In this document: positions 13,120 through 22,171 of the stretch, piece after piece | Layout: each line of letters starts with the position of its first letter | How positions within the stretch are numbered: the first letter of the stretch is position 1 | Origin: Streptomyces sp. NBC_00237 | GTDB lineage: Bacteria > Actinomycetota > Actinomycetes > Streptomycetales > Streptomycetaceae | Direction of reading: 5' to 3' | DNA: 64,000 bases | NCBI RefSeq assembly: GCF_026342435.1 | Contig: NZ_JAPEMT010000001.1 | Location: forward strand, 3,032,501 to 3,096,500 | Notes under the pieces: generated by a model | What the model saw: only the letters and a program-made list of their open reading frames with translations | The model's database searches: none | What the model was told of the DNA's origin: nothing | Program-made: the position numbers and the translations under genes

Positions 13120-15600
13120 TCACCGGAGGCGGCCGATCCGCTCCCGCAGCCTGCGCGCGTCCCGCAGACGCTGTTCGTACGTCGCCCCCACCGCCAGCAG
13201 CAGCAGACCGGCCAGTGCCGGGGGCAGCCAGCGGGGGAGCGCGCCGACGACCTGGACGGCGTACGGAGCCAGCTCGTGCAGCGAGACCAGGCTCAGCACG
13301 ATCGCGCCGAGGAGGAGCGGGGCACCGAGCCGGTACCTGGCCCCCAGCAGGGTGATCACCAGCGCGGCCACCCCCAGCAGCAGCGGACGCTGCCAGTGGG
13401 CGTCCGCCCAGGCGGCGACCAGGCTCGGCAGCAGGGTCATCGACAGGCCGGGGCCGTACGCGAGCCAGGACGACGACCCGGGGTCGCGGCGGCGGCGCAG
13501 CACGCCCACCGTCAGCGCCAGAACGCTCGCGGGGACGGTGTACGCCTCGGGATCGCCGATGTCCCAGGCCGCCAGCCGCGCCCAGCTCGCCGCGACGAAC
13601 AGACCGCCCGCCGCCCAGCCGACCGCCCGGCGCTCGGGGCGCACCGCCGTCCCCGCCGCGATCACGCCCGACAGGGCCAGCACCAGGGACAGCGTCGGCA
13701 GATGCCCCGCCGCCAGACCCAACGGCACCAGCGCCAGGACCGCACCCGCGATCTCCATCGCAACGCTGCGGACCCGCGCCGCGAGGAGCGCCACCAGGGC
13801 GGGTACGGCGAGGGCCAGGAGCGCCGTGTGCCGGACCGGCAGACCGAGAGCCGCACCCGACGCGCAGGCCAGAGCCATCGCGTACCCGACACAGACGACG
13901 GCACCCAGGGCGCGCGCCACCGGGGCCGGGGTACGTACGGCCAGGACCAGCCAGAGCAGGAGCAGCGCGCCGAACACCGCGAAGGTGGTGCCGCGCGTGG
14001 CGACGGCCAGCAAGGACACCGCGGCCGAGGCCACCGCACCGGTCACCAGCGCCGCGGTCGAGAAGGCGGTGCGGACGGCTGTCGGGGGCGTGGCGACGGG
14101 CAGCGCCAAGGGGGCCAGGCAGCCCGCCGCCACGACGACGTACAGGGCGAGCCCGGCGACGTACGGGAGGTTCAGGCAGAGCGGCACCACGAGGAGTGCG
14201 GCGGCGGCGAGGAGGACGGTGCCGACGGCCGACGCGGGGTGCGGGCGGCGGCGGTGGAACAGGGCGAGGGCGGCCGCCGCGACCAGGAGGATCAGTGGGG
14301 CCGTCGACATCGCCTGCCAGGGGAGCTCCCCGCTCTCGCCGCCTGCCACGGTCTCCCGGAAGGTCGGGGGCAGGCCCTGCCACGGGGCGGCGAGCCGGGA
14401 CAGCGGGCCCGACGTCAGGGCCAGCATCAGCACGGGCAGCGTCGAGAGCACGGCACCGGTCCCCACCGAGGCGGAGGACCAGGCCAGACCATGCCGGACG
14501 GGCCGGGGCAGGCGCCGGGCGCGCACGGACAGGGCGAGCAGGGCGAGCGCGCAGCCCAGATACAGCGGGACCGTCCAGGCGAGCGGCAGCGCGGGGCGTA
14601 CGGCACCGCCGAAGGCGGCGACCACGGCAAGGCCCGCGACCAGGGCGGTCGCGACCTGCGGACGACGCAGCGAGGCGGCCAGAGTGAGGGCCCCGCCCGC
14701 GAGAAGCAGACCGGAGGGACGCAGGGCCTCGGCGGACGAATCCGCGAACGGCGACATCGTCAGCGCGGCCAGGAGCACGGCGGACCCGGTCAGCCAGGCG
14801 AGTACGGCGGCCAGGACGGGCAGGACGGGCAGGGCGGCGACGGAGGTGCGGACGGGACGCGGGGCGCCTGTGGGCGCTGCTGGGGCGGCTGTGGCAGGGG
14901 CCTTCGCCGGGAGCTTCCACACCGCGAGCAGCGTGTTCGGAGCGGCCGTCGCCAACAGGGCCCAGAGGACGGGCGTAGGCGTGGTGGAGTACGCCAACGC
15001 CCCCAGCGGAAGCGGCAGTTGGGCGGAGAGAAGCGCGGCAGGCAGAGGAGTGCGCAAGCGGGGAACGAGCAGTCCGTACGACGCCCAGAGCAGGGCGAGG
15101 GCGGTCGCGGCAGCCGCGGTGTACGCCGTGCCGTCCGCGCCCGCGAAGGCGACCTGGTGGAGCGCGTACACGTCCAGCACCGTCAGGACGAGGCCGAGCA
15201 CCCCCACCGACTCCGCCGTCGCCACCAGACCCCGCCGCACCAGCAGCGCGGGAGCGGCGAGGACCGCGACGGTCACCAGGCCCAGCACGGCCGAGCGCCC
15301 GGCGATCCCCAACTGGCCCCAGCCGACCAGTGTGAACGCCAGCGCGGCAACGGCGAGCAGGACGCCGCCCAGGGTGAGCAGCACGTTCTGCGCACTCGGG
15401 CCGGGCGTGGGCGTGGCGGACCGCGTCGCGTTCCCTCCGGGCACGCCGGGCCGGGGCGGCGGCGCGACCGGAGTGTTCAGGAGGTTCAGGAGCCAGGCGC
15501 GGCGGTGCAGCAACTGGGCGCGGTGCGCGTCGAGCCGCAGCAACTCCTGGTCGAGCCGGCGCAACTCCTCGGCGGGTGCGAGCGGCGGAACGTTCGTCAT
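13120..15600 (-). CDS. Large polytopic membrane protein (SCO7613 C-terminal domain type)
   Basis: The ATG at 15600 gives 826 residues; the upstream extension is unlikely coding. Residues ~1-55 are a soluble heptad-like helix (EELRRLDQELLRLDAHRAQLL), followed by roughly two dozen hydrophobic segments made almost only of Ala, Leu, Val, Gly and Pro. No transporter or enzyme motif is visible. It resembles proteins annotated in Streptomyces as SCO7613 C-terminal-domain membrane proteins. The role is unknown. It lies between the two tRNA-Val copies and is divergent from the SRPBCC gene. Confidence 0.7.
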   Translation of the reverse strand: MTNVPPLAPAEELRRLDQELLRLDAHRAQLLHRRAWLLNLLNTPVAPPPRPGVPGGNATRSATPTPGPSAQNVLLTLGGVLLAVAALAFTLVGWGQLGIAGRSAVLGLVTVAVLAAPALLVRRGLVATAESVGVLGLVLTVLDVYALHQVAFAGADGTAYTAAAATALALLWASYGLLVPRLRTPLPAALLSAQLPLPLGALAYSTTPTPVLWALLATAAPNTLLAVWKLPAKAPATAAPAAPTGAPRPVRTSVAALPVLPVLAAVLAWLTGSAVLLAALTMSPFADSSAEALRPSGLLLAGGALTLAASLRRPQVATALVAGLAVVAAFGGAVRPALPLAWTVPLYLGCALALLALSVRARRLPRPVRHGLAWSSASVGTGAVLSTLPVLMLALTSGPLSRLAAPWQGLPPTFRETVAGGESGELPWQAMSTAPLILLVAAAALALFHRRRPHPASAVGTVLLAAAALLVVPLCLNLPYVAGLALYVVVAAGCLAPLALPVATPPTAVRTAFSTAALVTGAVASAAVSLLAVATRGTTFAVFGALLLLWLVLAVRTPAPVARALGAVVCVGYAMALACASGAALGLPVRHTALLALAVPALVALLAARVRSVAMEIAGAVLALVPLGLAAGHLPTLSLVLALSGVIAAGTAVRPERRAVGWAAGGLFVAASWARLAAWDIGDPEAYTVPASVLALTVGVLRRRRDPGSSSWLAYGPGLSMTLLPSLVAAWADAHWQRPLLLGVAALVITLLGARYRLGAPLLLGAIVLSLVSLHELAPYAVQVVGALPRWLPPALAGLLLLAVGATYEQRLRDARRLRERIGRLR

Positions 15601-15644
15601 GGACAGAGTGTGGAGGGGGGCCGACCGTCCGTCATGGGTGCGGA

Positions 15645-15680
15645 TACTCAGATACGTGCGCGTACTCACACGGGTACTCA
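15645..15680. repeat. Three TACTCA repeats in a divergent promoter region
   Basis: TACTCA occurs at 15645, 15663 and 15675, twice within the longer GTACTCAC, in the 112-base gap between the divergent membrane-protein and SRPBCC genes. This could be a regulator site array. Confidence 0.3.
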
Positions 15681-15712
15681 CCCCCGCACCCGCACAGCGG
15701 CACACTGGACAC

Positions 15713-16180
15713 ATGGACTGGAGCCACTACCGCTTCCTCAGCATCTGGAAAGTGCCCGCCGGACCCGCCGCCGTCTACGCCGTGCTGGAGAACGCCGAGG
15801 ACTACCCGCGCTGGTGGCCCCAAGTGCGCGAAGCGGCCCGCGTCGACGAGCACAGCGGCACCGCCCGCTTCCGCTCCCTGCTCCCGTACGACCTGGTCGT
15901 CGGCGTGCACGAAGGGCGCGGCGACCCGGACGCCGGACTCCTCGAAGTCCGCATGACGGGGGATCTGGAGGGCTGGGTGCGCTGGACACTGCGCCCGCAC
16001 GGCGTCGGCACCGTCGTCCGGTACGAGCAGGAAGTGCGGGTGAACAAGCCGTTGCTGCGCCGCCTCGCCGTGCCGGGACGGCCCGTGTTCCTCGCCAACC
16101 ACGCCCTGATGATGCGCGCGGGACGGCGTGGACTCGCCGCCGAGGCCGCGGGACGGAAGGACCGCACGGACGCGGTTTGA
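15713..16180 (+). CDS. SRPBCC (START-like) family protein
   Basis: The ATG at 15713 gives a 155-residue protein; the long upstream frame is a shadow of the opposite-strand gene. The fold is recognisable by the order Trp-Lys-Val-Pro-Ala...Val-Tyr-Ala-Val-Leu-Glu-Asn-Ala-Glu-Asp-Tyr-Pro-Arg-Trp-Trp-Pro near the N-terminus, central beta strands, and a long Arg-rich C-terminal helix. SRPBCC proteins bind hydrophobic ligands in a deep cavity. The ligand here cannot be inferred. The -35 box of the downstream tRNA overlaps its stop codon. Confidence 0.8.
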   Translation: MDWSHYRFLSIWKVPAGPAAVYAVLENAEDYPRWWPQVREAARVDEHSGTARFRSLLPYDLVVGVHEGRGDPDAGLLEVRMTGDLEGWVRWTLRPHGVGTVVRYEQEVRVNKPLLRRLAVPGRPVFLANHALMMRAGRRGLAAEAAGRKDRTDAV

Positions 16181-16206
16181 ACCCAACCCGAAAAGCGCTG
16201 TATGGT
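16177..16206 (+). promoter_or_regulatory. Promoter of tRNA-Val copy 2
   Basis: TTGAAC (16177-16182) and TATGGT (16201-16206) are spaced 18 bases apart, and the tRNA begins 13 bases after the -10 box. The -35 overlaps the stop codon of the SRPBCC gene. Confidence 0.65.
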
Positions 16207-16219
16207 TCAACCCGTTCCC

Positions 16220-16291
16220 GGGCGATTAGCTCAGTGGGAGAGCACTTCGTTCACACCGAAGGGGTCACTGGTTCGAACCCAGTATCGCCCA
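16220..16291 (+). tRNA. tRNA-Val (CAC), copy 2
   Basis: Base-for-base identical to the tRNA at 12950, including anticodon CAC and the absence of an encoded CCA. The identity extends a few bases into the flanks (16217-16293 against 12947-13023). Confidence 0.97.
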
Positions 16292-16298
16292 CCTGGGA

Positions 16299-16329
16299 AA
16301 GGCCGGTCCGTCACAGACGGACCGGCCTT
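16299..16329 (+). terminator. Terminator after tRNA-Val copy 2
   Basis: A 14-base-pair perfect stem (16299-16312 with 16316-16329) with a three-base ACA loop, followed by CTGC. Confidence 0.8.
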
Positions 16330-16486
16330 CTGCATGCCGGAGCACACCTCAGCAGGGGGCAGGGCGAAGCGCCGTGGTGGTGCTGGCACCACCAGCGGTC
16401 CGGGGGGCGGCGCCCTGTCCTGGCGAGGGCCGTCTTCCTAGCGTGGTCGGTACAAGAAACGCCGTACCGACAGGAGAAAAGCCCCG

Positions 16487-16669
16487 ATGGACACCACCAT
16501 GACCAAGACGATGCTGTGGCTGCTGCTCGCGATCGCCGTCGCGGCGAACGCCCTCGTCAGCTTCCAGCTGGAAGGAGCCTTCCAGCTCCTGCTCAGCGTG
16601 GTCGCCGGAATCGTGGGACTGTCCGCCATCGCCGGGCTCGTCGCCCTCAAGCGGGCCTCCTCCGGCTGA
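16487..16669 (+). CDS. 60-aa two-span membrane protein
   Basis: The ATG at 16487 follows AGGAGAAAAG. The product has two hydrophobic helices (about residues 8-28 and 32-52) joined by Phe-Gln-Leu-Glu-Gly-Ala and ends with a short Lys-Arg tail. Similar short membrane proteins occur at this site in the Streptomyces core. Function is unknown. It converges on the exonuclease gene with a 22-base gap. Confidence 0.6.
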   Translation: MDTTMTKTMLWLLLAIAVAANALVSFQLEGAFQLLLSVVAGIVGLSAIAGLVALKRASSG

Positions 16670-16691
16670 CACCCCCGAGGACACGGTCCGG

Positions 16692-17420
16692 TCAGGCCGC
16701 CTGGGCCCGCACCTCGGGGCGCAGCGGCCACGCCGGATCGACCGCCTCGTCCGAACCGTTGCGGGCGAACCACGCCTGGAGACCGCGCGCCTGCGCCGCG
16801 TGCCACACCGCCTGAAGGGTGTGCAGTTCGGCGGGGGAGAGGCGCTCCAGACGGGTCGCGAACCGGCGGCCCACCGCCCGTACCAGCTCCAGCGAAGCCG
16901 TCGCGTCCGCCACCGCGTCGTGCGCCCCGGCCAGCTCCACCCCGTAGTGCGCACACAGGTCGGTCAGGGTGCGGCGGCCCTTGCGGTACCGGTCCAGGTG
17001 CTTGTCCAGCACCCGGGGGTCCAGCACGTTCAGCGGCCCGGCCTCCAGGTACCGGCCCAGCGACGACGCCCGGTGGCGGCGCAACTCCCGGTCGAGCAGG
17101 GTCAGGTCGAACGGCGCGTTCATGATGACCAGCGGACGCCCCGCCGCGCACTGCTCGGCCAGCGCCCGCGCCATCTCCTCCATCACCGGCGACGGCCACC
17201 GGCCGTTGCGCTGGAGGTGCTCGTCCGTCAGCCCGTGGATCTCGGTGGCCCCCGCGGGCACCGGAACGCCCGGATTCACCAGCCACTTGGTGGACCGAAA
17301 CCGCGACCCCGGCGCTTCCTGCACGACCAGGGCGGCCGAAACTATCCGGTCACCTTCCACATCCACGCCCGTGGTCTCCGTGTCGAAGGCCGCGAGCGGC
17401 CCCTCGTACCAGCACGTCAT
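16692..17420 (-). CDS. DEDDh 3'-5' exonuclease (DNA polymerase III epsilon-like)
   Basis: A 242-residue protein with the ExoI motif Asp13-Thr-Glu15-Thr-Thr-Gly, an ExoII motif in Asn-Ala-Pro-Phe-Asp (near residue 105) and an ExoIII motif His-Asp-Ala-Val-Ala-Asp-Ala (near 165), the full DEDDh set. The last ~50 residues form a family-specific extension. It would remove nucleotides from 3' ends of DNA, in repair or proofreading, and is separate from the replicative polymerase. It is divergent from the DUF4365 gene. Confidence 0.88.
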   Translation of the reverse strand: MTCWYEGPLAAFDTETTGVDVEGDRIVSAALVVQEAPGSRFRSTKWLVNPGVPVPAGATEIHGLTDEHLQRNGRWPSPVMEEMARALAEQCAAGRPLVIMNAPFDLTLLDRELRRHRASSLGRYLEAGPLNVLDPRVLDKHLDRYRKGRRTLTDLCAHYGVELAGAHDAVADATASLELVRAVGRRFATRLERLSPAELHTLQAVWHAAQARGLQAWFARNGSDEAVDPAWPLRPEVRAQAA

Positions 17421-17658
17421 GTCCCCAACTCCTCATGTCCCGACGGCAGGCGGCGTGCTCCACGGAAGGACCCGGTGCGCTTTCTGCCCGAAGCGGTGAT
17501 ACCCGGGCCGTTTACGCCATAAGCCGTACGGAGACAACACAGGTGACGGGGAGCGAAGTTGACGCTCCGTCGATCCCGCGCACTTCGGCGCACCCACGGC
17601 CGGGACCGCGCGAACACGAGCAAACGATTCGGCACGGCCCGGAAGGCACACGTCAGCC

Positions 17659-18225
17659 ATGGCGCTCACGCAGCCCGAACCGGGCGGGCTGCTGCCCGAG
17701 CGGACCACCCCGCTCAGAGGCGCGCTCGCCACCACCGCCTGCATGGAGACACTCCAGGTGGGCTATCTGCACGCCGTCGCGGCAGCCGCGGGCTGCTCGC
17801 TCTCACAGCCGTTTCCGGACAACGGAATCGACTGGCACGTCAGCCACGGATCGCCCGTGCACACCATCGACGACGAAGTGACCATCAAGGTCCAGCTCAA
17901 GTGCACCTACCAGATCGCCCCGCACCCCCCGGGCAACGCCTTCTCCTTCACCCTCGACAACGACCACCTGGTGAAGCTGGCGCGCACCCCCGTCTCGGTG
18001 CACAAGATCCTGGTCGTGATGCTCGTGCCCAGAAGCCGCGACGACTGGCTGCGGGCCGGACACGAACGGCTCGACCTGCGCCACTGCTGTTACTGGATCA
18101 ACCTGGCCGGACACCCCGTGACGGGCAGGCACAGGACCAACGTGCGGGTCCCCACCTCGCGGATATTCGACGACCGAGCCCTCTGCGAGATCATGACCCG
18201 CGTCGGGGCGGGAGGGAGACCCTGA
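17659..18225 (+). CDS. DUF4365 protein (PD-(D/E)xK nuclease-like)
   Basis: A 188-residue protein matching the DUF4365 layout. The N-terminal helix is followed by Gly56-Ile-Asp58-Trp and a strand with Val-Gln79-Leu-Lys81-Cys-Thr, which corresponds to the D...(E/Q)xK core of restriction-endonuclease-like nucleases. Later residues include a Trp-Leu-X-Ala-Gly stretch and paired Cys. DUF4365 domains are often found in defence or DNA-handling proteins, but this one lies in the conserved thrS neighbourhood. Its TGA overlaps the next ATG by one base. Confidence 0.7.
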   Translation: MALTQPEPGGLLPERTTPLRGALATTACMETLQVGYLHAVAAAAGCSLSQPFPDNGIDWHVSHGSPVHTIDDEVTIKVQLKCTYQIAPHPPGNAFSFTLDNDHLVKLARTPVSVHKILVVMLVPRSRDDWLRAGHERLDLRHCCYWINLAGHPVTGRHRTNVRVPTSRIFDDRALCEIMTRVGAGGRP

Positions 18226-19448
18226 TGCACCGGTACCGGCCCATCGACGAGTCCGGACGAGAACACCCCGGGGAACCGGCGGGCAGCTGGGGCGGCGGCG
18301 GACCCGAACCCGCCCACGTCGACCCCGCCGTACTCGGCGCGCTCCTCGCCCGGCACGGGTGGCAGCGGCGCGGGGGAGCGGCGGGCCGCTACGCGCGGTG
18401 GACGCCGCCGGGACCTTCCGGCAGGGGCACGAGCCTCCTCGTCCCGGAATCGCGGGCGTTCCCCGACAGTGAGGACCTGCTCGGGGAGGCGCTGTACGCC
18501 CTGGAGCGCTGCCCCGCCCCGTCCGCGCGCGAGGTGCTGGTCCAGCTCGCCGTCCCCAGCGACGAGATCCGCTGGTCGCGGGACGTACCGGAAGACGTGA
18601 CGGGAGCGGCCGCCTGGCCCGCCCAGGAGAAGCTGCGGGCGGCGGCCCGGCAGATGCTGCTCGCCGCGGCGCTCGCGGCACGCGGACGGGCCGGGTACTA
18701 CGGGGCGCGGCACCGGCGGCAGGCGCAGACGTCGCTGGAAGGCGTACTGGTGGGAGCGGGGACCGGCGGGCGCAGGCTGACGGCCTTCGTACCGGTCGCG
18801 GGCGGGCGGAGCACCGTCGTACGGCTGCACCACGCGCTGCACGCGGCGCGCGAGGCCACGGACTACCAGCGGGCGACGGGCGGGATGGAAGCCTTCGACG
18901 CGGCCGTCGAGGCGGGGGTCAGCCATGAACTGACCGAGGCGGTGGTGGCCTTGGTGCAGGGGGCCGAGGGCGCGCGGATCGCGCTGGACTGGGCGCCGTC
19001 GGCGGGCGCGCCGCCGGGCTGCGCGGCGCGGCCCGAGGTCGTGGAGTTCTCGCCGGGAGACCTGCCCGCGCTCCGGTCGGCGGGAGCACGGTACCTGCGG
19101 GACGAGCCGTCGGTTCCGGTACGGATCACGGGTGCGGTCGTACGGATGCGGAGGTCGGACCCGAGGGGCGGGGGGACGGTGCGGCTGAGGGTGCTGGCGG
19201 GGGCCGAGGTGCCGCACGTACGGATGGTGCTGGACGAGGAGGCGTACCGGATCGCCGGGCACGCGCATCTGGTCGGGCTGCCGATCCAGGTGGGCGGCAG
19301 GCTGGAGCGCAGGGGCGGTTTCCGGCGGCTGACAGGGGCGGTCGGAGTGGCTCCCGTACAGGTCGACGAGGCGGAACGGGACCGGCTGATGAAGGCGCTG
19401 CACGAGAATCTGGACTTCTTCGAGGAGGCGTGCACCGGGGAGGAGTGA
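18225..19448 (+). CDS. Conserved protein of unknown function coupled to DUF4365
   Basis: The ATG at 18225 overlaps the upstream stop (TGATG) and gives 407 residues; the open frame upstream belongs to another reading of the DUF4365 gene. It has a Gly/Pro-rich N-terminus, a central helical part rich in Ala and Arg ([10 protein letters not shown]) and a C-terminal beta-rich part with repeated Val-Arg-X-X-Gly-X-Val-Val-Arg motifs, perhaps an OB-like fold. I recognise no domain. Coupled translation suggests that it works with the DUF4365 protein. Confidence 0.55.
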   Translation: MHRYRPIDESGREHPGEPAGSWGGGGPEPAHVDPAVLGALLARHGWQRRGGAAGRYARWTPPGPSGRGTSLLVPESRAFPDSEDLLGEALYALERCPAPSAREVLVQLAVPSDEIRWSRDVPEDVTGAAAWPAQEKLRAAARQMLLAAALAARGRAGYYGARHRRQAQTSLEGVLVGAGTGGRRLTAFVPVAGGRSTVVRLHHALHAAREATDYQRATGGMEAFDAAVEAGVSHELTEAVVALVQGAEGARIALDWAPSAGAPPGCAARPEVVEFSPGDLPALRSAGARYLRDEPSVPVRITGAVVRMRRSDPRGGGTVRLRVLAGAEVPHVRMVLDEEAYRIAGHAHLVGLPIQVGGRLERRGGFRRLTGAVGVAPVQVDEAERDRLMKALHENLDFFEEACTGEE

Positions 19449-19551
19449 GGGGCTTGGGGAATACCGTTTAGCGAGGGAGGCCACCGGCTCGGTACGATTC
19501 GGGGGCGTGCCGCTTCCACAGGCGCGCACCCCCCTCAGTCAGGAGAGACCG

Positions 19552-21528
19552 GTGTCAGATGTCCGTGTGTTCATCCAACGCGATTCCGAGCGGGAAGAGC
19601 GCGTGGTGACGACGGGCACTACGGCAGCCGAGCTCTTCGCCGGCGAGCGCTCGATCGTCGCCGCCCGCGTGGCCGGTGAGCTGAAGGACCTCAGCTACGA
19701 GGTGCAGGACGGCGAGGAGGTCGAGCCGGTCGAGATCTCGTCCGAGGACGGCCTCAACATCCTGCGGCACTCCACCGCGCACGTCATGGCGCAGGCCGTG
19801 CAGGAGCTGTTCCCGGAGGCGAAGCTCGGTATCGGGCCGCCGGTCAAGGACGGTTTCTACTACGACTTCGACGTCGAGAAGCCCTTCACCCCGGAGGACC
19901 TCAAGGCGATCGAGAAGCAGATGCAGATCATCCAGAAGCGGGGGCAGAAGTTCTCCCGCCGGGTGGTCAGCGACGAGGCGGCCCGCGAGGAGCTGGCCAA
20001 CGAGCCGTACAAGCTGGAGCTCATCGGCATCAAGGGCTCCGCTTCGACCGACGACGGGGCGGACGTCGAGGTGGGCGGCAGCGAGCTGACCATCTACGAC
20101 AACCTCGACGCGAAGACCGGCGAGGTGTGCTGGAGCGACCTCTGCCGGGGCCCGCACCTGCCCTCGACCCGTAACGTCCCCGCCTTCAAGCTGATGCGGA
20201 ACGCGGCTGCGTACTGGCGCGGCAGCGAGAAGAACCCGATGCTCCAGCGCATCTACGGCACCGCGTGGCCGTCGAAGGACGAGCTGAAGGCGCACCTGGA
20301 GTTCCTGGCCGAGGCCGAGAAGCGGGACCACCGCAAGCTCGGCAGCGAGCTGGACCTCTTCTCGATCCCCGAGCAGATCGGGTCGGGTCTGGCGGTCTTC
20401 CACCCCAAGGGCGGGATCATCCGGCGGGTCATGGAGGACTACTCGCGCCGTCGGCACGAGGAGGAGGGGTACGAGTTCGTCTATACCCCGCACGCCACCA
20501 AGGGGAAGCTTTTCGAACAGTCGGGTCACCTGGACTGGTACGCCGACGGCATGTACCCGCCCATGCAGCTCGACGAGGGCACGGACTACTACCTCAAGCC
20601 CATGAACTGCCCGATGCACAACCTGATCTTCGATGCGCGGGGGCGTTCGTACCGCGAACTGCCGCTGCGGCTCTTCGAGTTCGGCACGGTGTACCGGTAC
20701 GAGAAGTCGGGCGTGGTGCACGGTCTGACCCGTGCGCGCGGCTTCACGCAGGACGACGCGCACATCTACTGCACCAAGGAGCAGATGGCGGAGGAGCTCG
20801 ACAAGACGCTCACCTTCGTGCTGGGGCTGCTGCGCGACTACGGTCTGACGGACTTCTACCTGGAGCTGTCCACCAAGGATCCGGAGAAGTTCGTCGGCTC
20901 GGACGAGATCTGGGAAGAGGCGACCGCGACGCTTCAGCAGGTCGCCGAGAAGCAGGGGCTGCCCCTGGTTCCGGACCCGGGTGGGGCTGCGTTCTACGGG
21001 CCGAAGATCTCGGTGCAGTGCAAGGATGCGATCGGCCGTACCTGGCAGATGTCGACTGTGCAGCTCGACTTCAACCTGCCTGAACGGTTCGGCTTGGAAT
21101 ACACCGGTCCGGACGGCTCGAAGCAGCAGCCGGTCATGATCCACCGCGCGCTGTTCGGCTCGATCGAGCGCTTCTTCGCGGTGCTGCTTGAGCACTACGC
21201 GGGTGCGTTCCCGGCGTGGCTGGCGCCCGTCCAGGCGGTCGGCATTCCGATCGGCGACGCGCACATCCCGTACCTCCAGGAGTTCGCCGCCGAGGCGAAG
21301 AAGAAGGGGCTGCGGGTCGAGGTGGACGCGTCGTCCGACCGCATGCAGAAGAAGATCAGGAACCACCAGAAGCAGAAGACGCCGTTCATGATCATCGTCG
21401 GTGACGAGGACATGGCCGCCGGTACGGTCTCCTTCCGCTACCGCGACGGTTCGCAGGAGAACGGCATTCCGAAGGCTGACGCCCTCGCGAAGCTGCTCGA
21501 CGTGGTGGAGCGTCGCGTCCAGGTCTGA
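19552..21528 (+). CDS. thrS: Threonyl-tRNA synthetase
   Basis: The GTG at 19552 has AGGAGA upstream and gives 658 residues, close to the length I recall for actinobacterial ThrRS. The order of domains is complete: TGS (~1-65), the editing domain with His-Ser-Thr-Ala-His (~80) and a second metal-site Cys/His, the class II core with motif 2 (ThrS-type Phe-Arg/Tyr-Arg-Tyr-Glu near 385), zinc-binding Cys in Met-Asn-Cys-Pro-Met-His, and a C-terminal anticodon-binding domain starting Pro-Ala-Trp-Leu-Ala-Pro. It charges tRNA-Thr and edits mis-charged Ser. No T-box sequence is visible upstream. Confidence 0.97.
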   Translation: MSDVRVFIQRDSEREERVVTTGTTAAELFAGERSIVAARVAGELKDLSYEVQDGEEVEPVEISSEDGLNILRHSTAHVMAQAVQELFPEAKLGIGPPVKDGFYYDFDVEKPFTPEDLKAIEKQMQIIQKRGQKFSRRVVSDEAAREELANEPYKLELIGIKGSASTDDGADVEVGGSELTIYDNLDAKTGEVCWSDLCRGPHLPSTRNVPAFKLMRNAAAYWRGSEKNPMLQRIYGTAWPSKDELKAHLEFLAEAEKRDHRKLGSELDLFSIPEQIGSGLAVFHPKGGIIRRVMEDYSRRRHEEEGYEFVYTPHATKGKLFEQSGHLDWYADGMYPPMQLDEGTDYYLKPMNCPMHNLIFDARGRSYRELPLRLFEFGTVYRYEKSGVVHGLTRARGFTQDDAHIYCTKEQMAEELDKTLTFVLGLLRDYGLTDFYLELSTKDPEKFVGSDEIWEEATATLQQVAEKQGLPLVPDPGGAAFYGPKISVQCKDAIGRTWQMSTVQLDFNLPERFGLEYTGPDGSKQQPVMIHRALFGSIERFFAVLLEHYAGAFPAWLAPVQAVGIPIGDAHIPYLQEFAAEAKKKGLRVEVDASSDRMQKKIRNHQKQKTPFMIIVGDEDMAAGTVSFRYRDGSQENGIPKADALAKLLDVVERRVQV

Positions 21529-21545
21529 CGGTTAAGAGCGCGGGC

Positions 21546-21574
21546 GAGGGCGGTTCCCTTCGGGGGGCCGCCCT
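21546..21574 (+). terminator. Terminator after thrS
   Basis: GAGGGCGG (21546-21553) pairs with CCGCCCTC (21567-21574), with further G:C pairs inside, followed by TCTG. Confidence 0.65.
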
Positions 21575-21613
21575 CTCTGCCGTTCTCCCAGGTCGTACGC
21601 CTATGCTTTCCGC

Positions 21614-22168
21614 ATGACGACTGAGCCGGAGCAGCAGAGTGGACCGGTGGGTGAGCCGGACGGGTTCGGGCGGCTGTGGACGCCCCACCGGATCGCCTAC
21701 ATCCAGGGTGAGAACAAGCCGACCGGACCCGGGTCCGACGACGGCTGTCCCTTCTGCGTGGCTCCGGCGCACAGCGACGAGGAGTCGCTGATCGTGGCGC
21801 GCGGCACGAGCGTGTACGCGATCATGAATCTGTACCCGTACAACGGCGGCCACATGATGGTCATGCCGTACCGGCACGTCGCCGACTACACCGAGCTGGA
21901 CGACGCCGAGACCGCCGAGGTGGCCCTCTTCACGAAGAAGGCGATGGCGGCGCTGCGGAAGGCGTCCGGGGCGCACGGGTTCAATCTCGGGATGAACCAA
22001 GGGGCCGCCGCCGGTGCCGGGATCGCCGCGCACCTGCACCAGCACGTGGTGCCCCGCTGGGGCGGGGACACCAACTTCATGCCGGTCGTCGGGCACACCA
22101 AGGTGCTGCCGCAGCTCCTCGCGGACACCCGGAAGATGCTGGCCGACGTGTGGCCGGAGAGCGTGTAG
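21614..22168 (+). CDS. HIT domain nucleotide hydrolase/transferase
   Basis: A 184-residue histidine-triad protein with the catalytic His140-Leu-His142-Gln-His144 motif and an upstream zinc-like Cys45-Pro-Phe-Cys48. The layout (LWTPHRIAYI..., CPFC, NLYPYNGGHMMVMP) is that of actinobacterial Ap4A phosphorylase/hydrolase-type HIT proteins, which cleave diadenosine polyphosphates or aminoacyl adenylates. Its position after thrS fits clearance of such side products. It ends three bases before a convergent gene. Confidence 0.88.
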   Translation: MTTEPEQQSGPVGEPDGFGRLWTPHRIAYIQGENKPTGPGSDDGCPFCVAPAHSDEESLIVARGTSVYAIMNLYPYNGGHMMVMPYRHVADYTELDDAETAEVALFTKKAMAALRKASGAHGFNLGMNQGAAAGAGIAAHLHQHVVPRWGGDTNFMPVVGHTKVLPQLLADTRKMLADVWPESV

Positions 22169-22171
22169 CGC

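Noticed and set aside
12944..16815. Very long plus-strand open frames (over 1000 codons) across the membrane-protein gene
   Set aside because: They are antisense shadows of the minus-strand 826-residue membrane protein and even run through both tRNA genes; Arg/Gln-rich composition, no motifs.
19449..19551. Possible T-box riboswitch upstream of thrS (also looked for before hisS and alaS)
   Set aside because: Leaders are too short, and no T-box consensus (TGGNACCGCG) or specifier loop was found.
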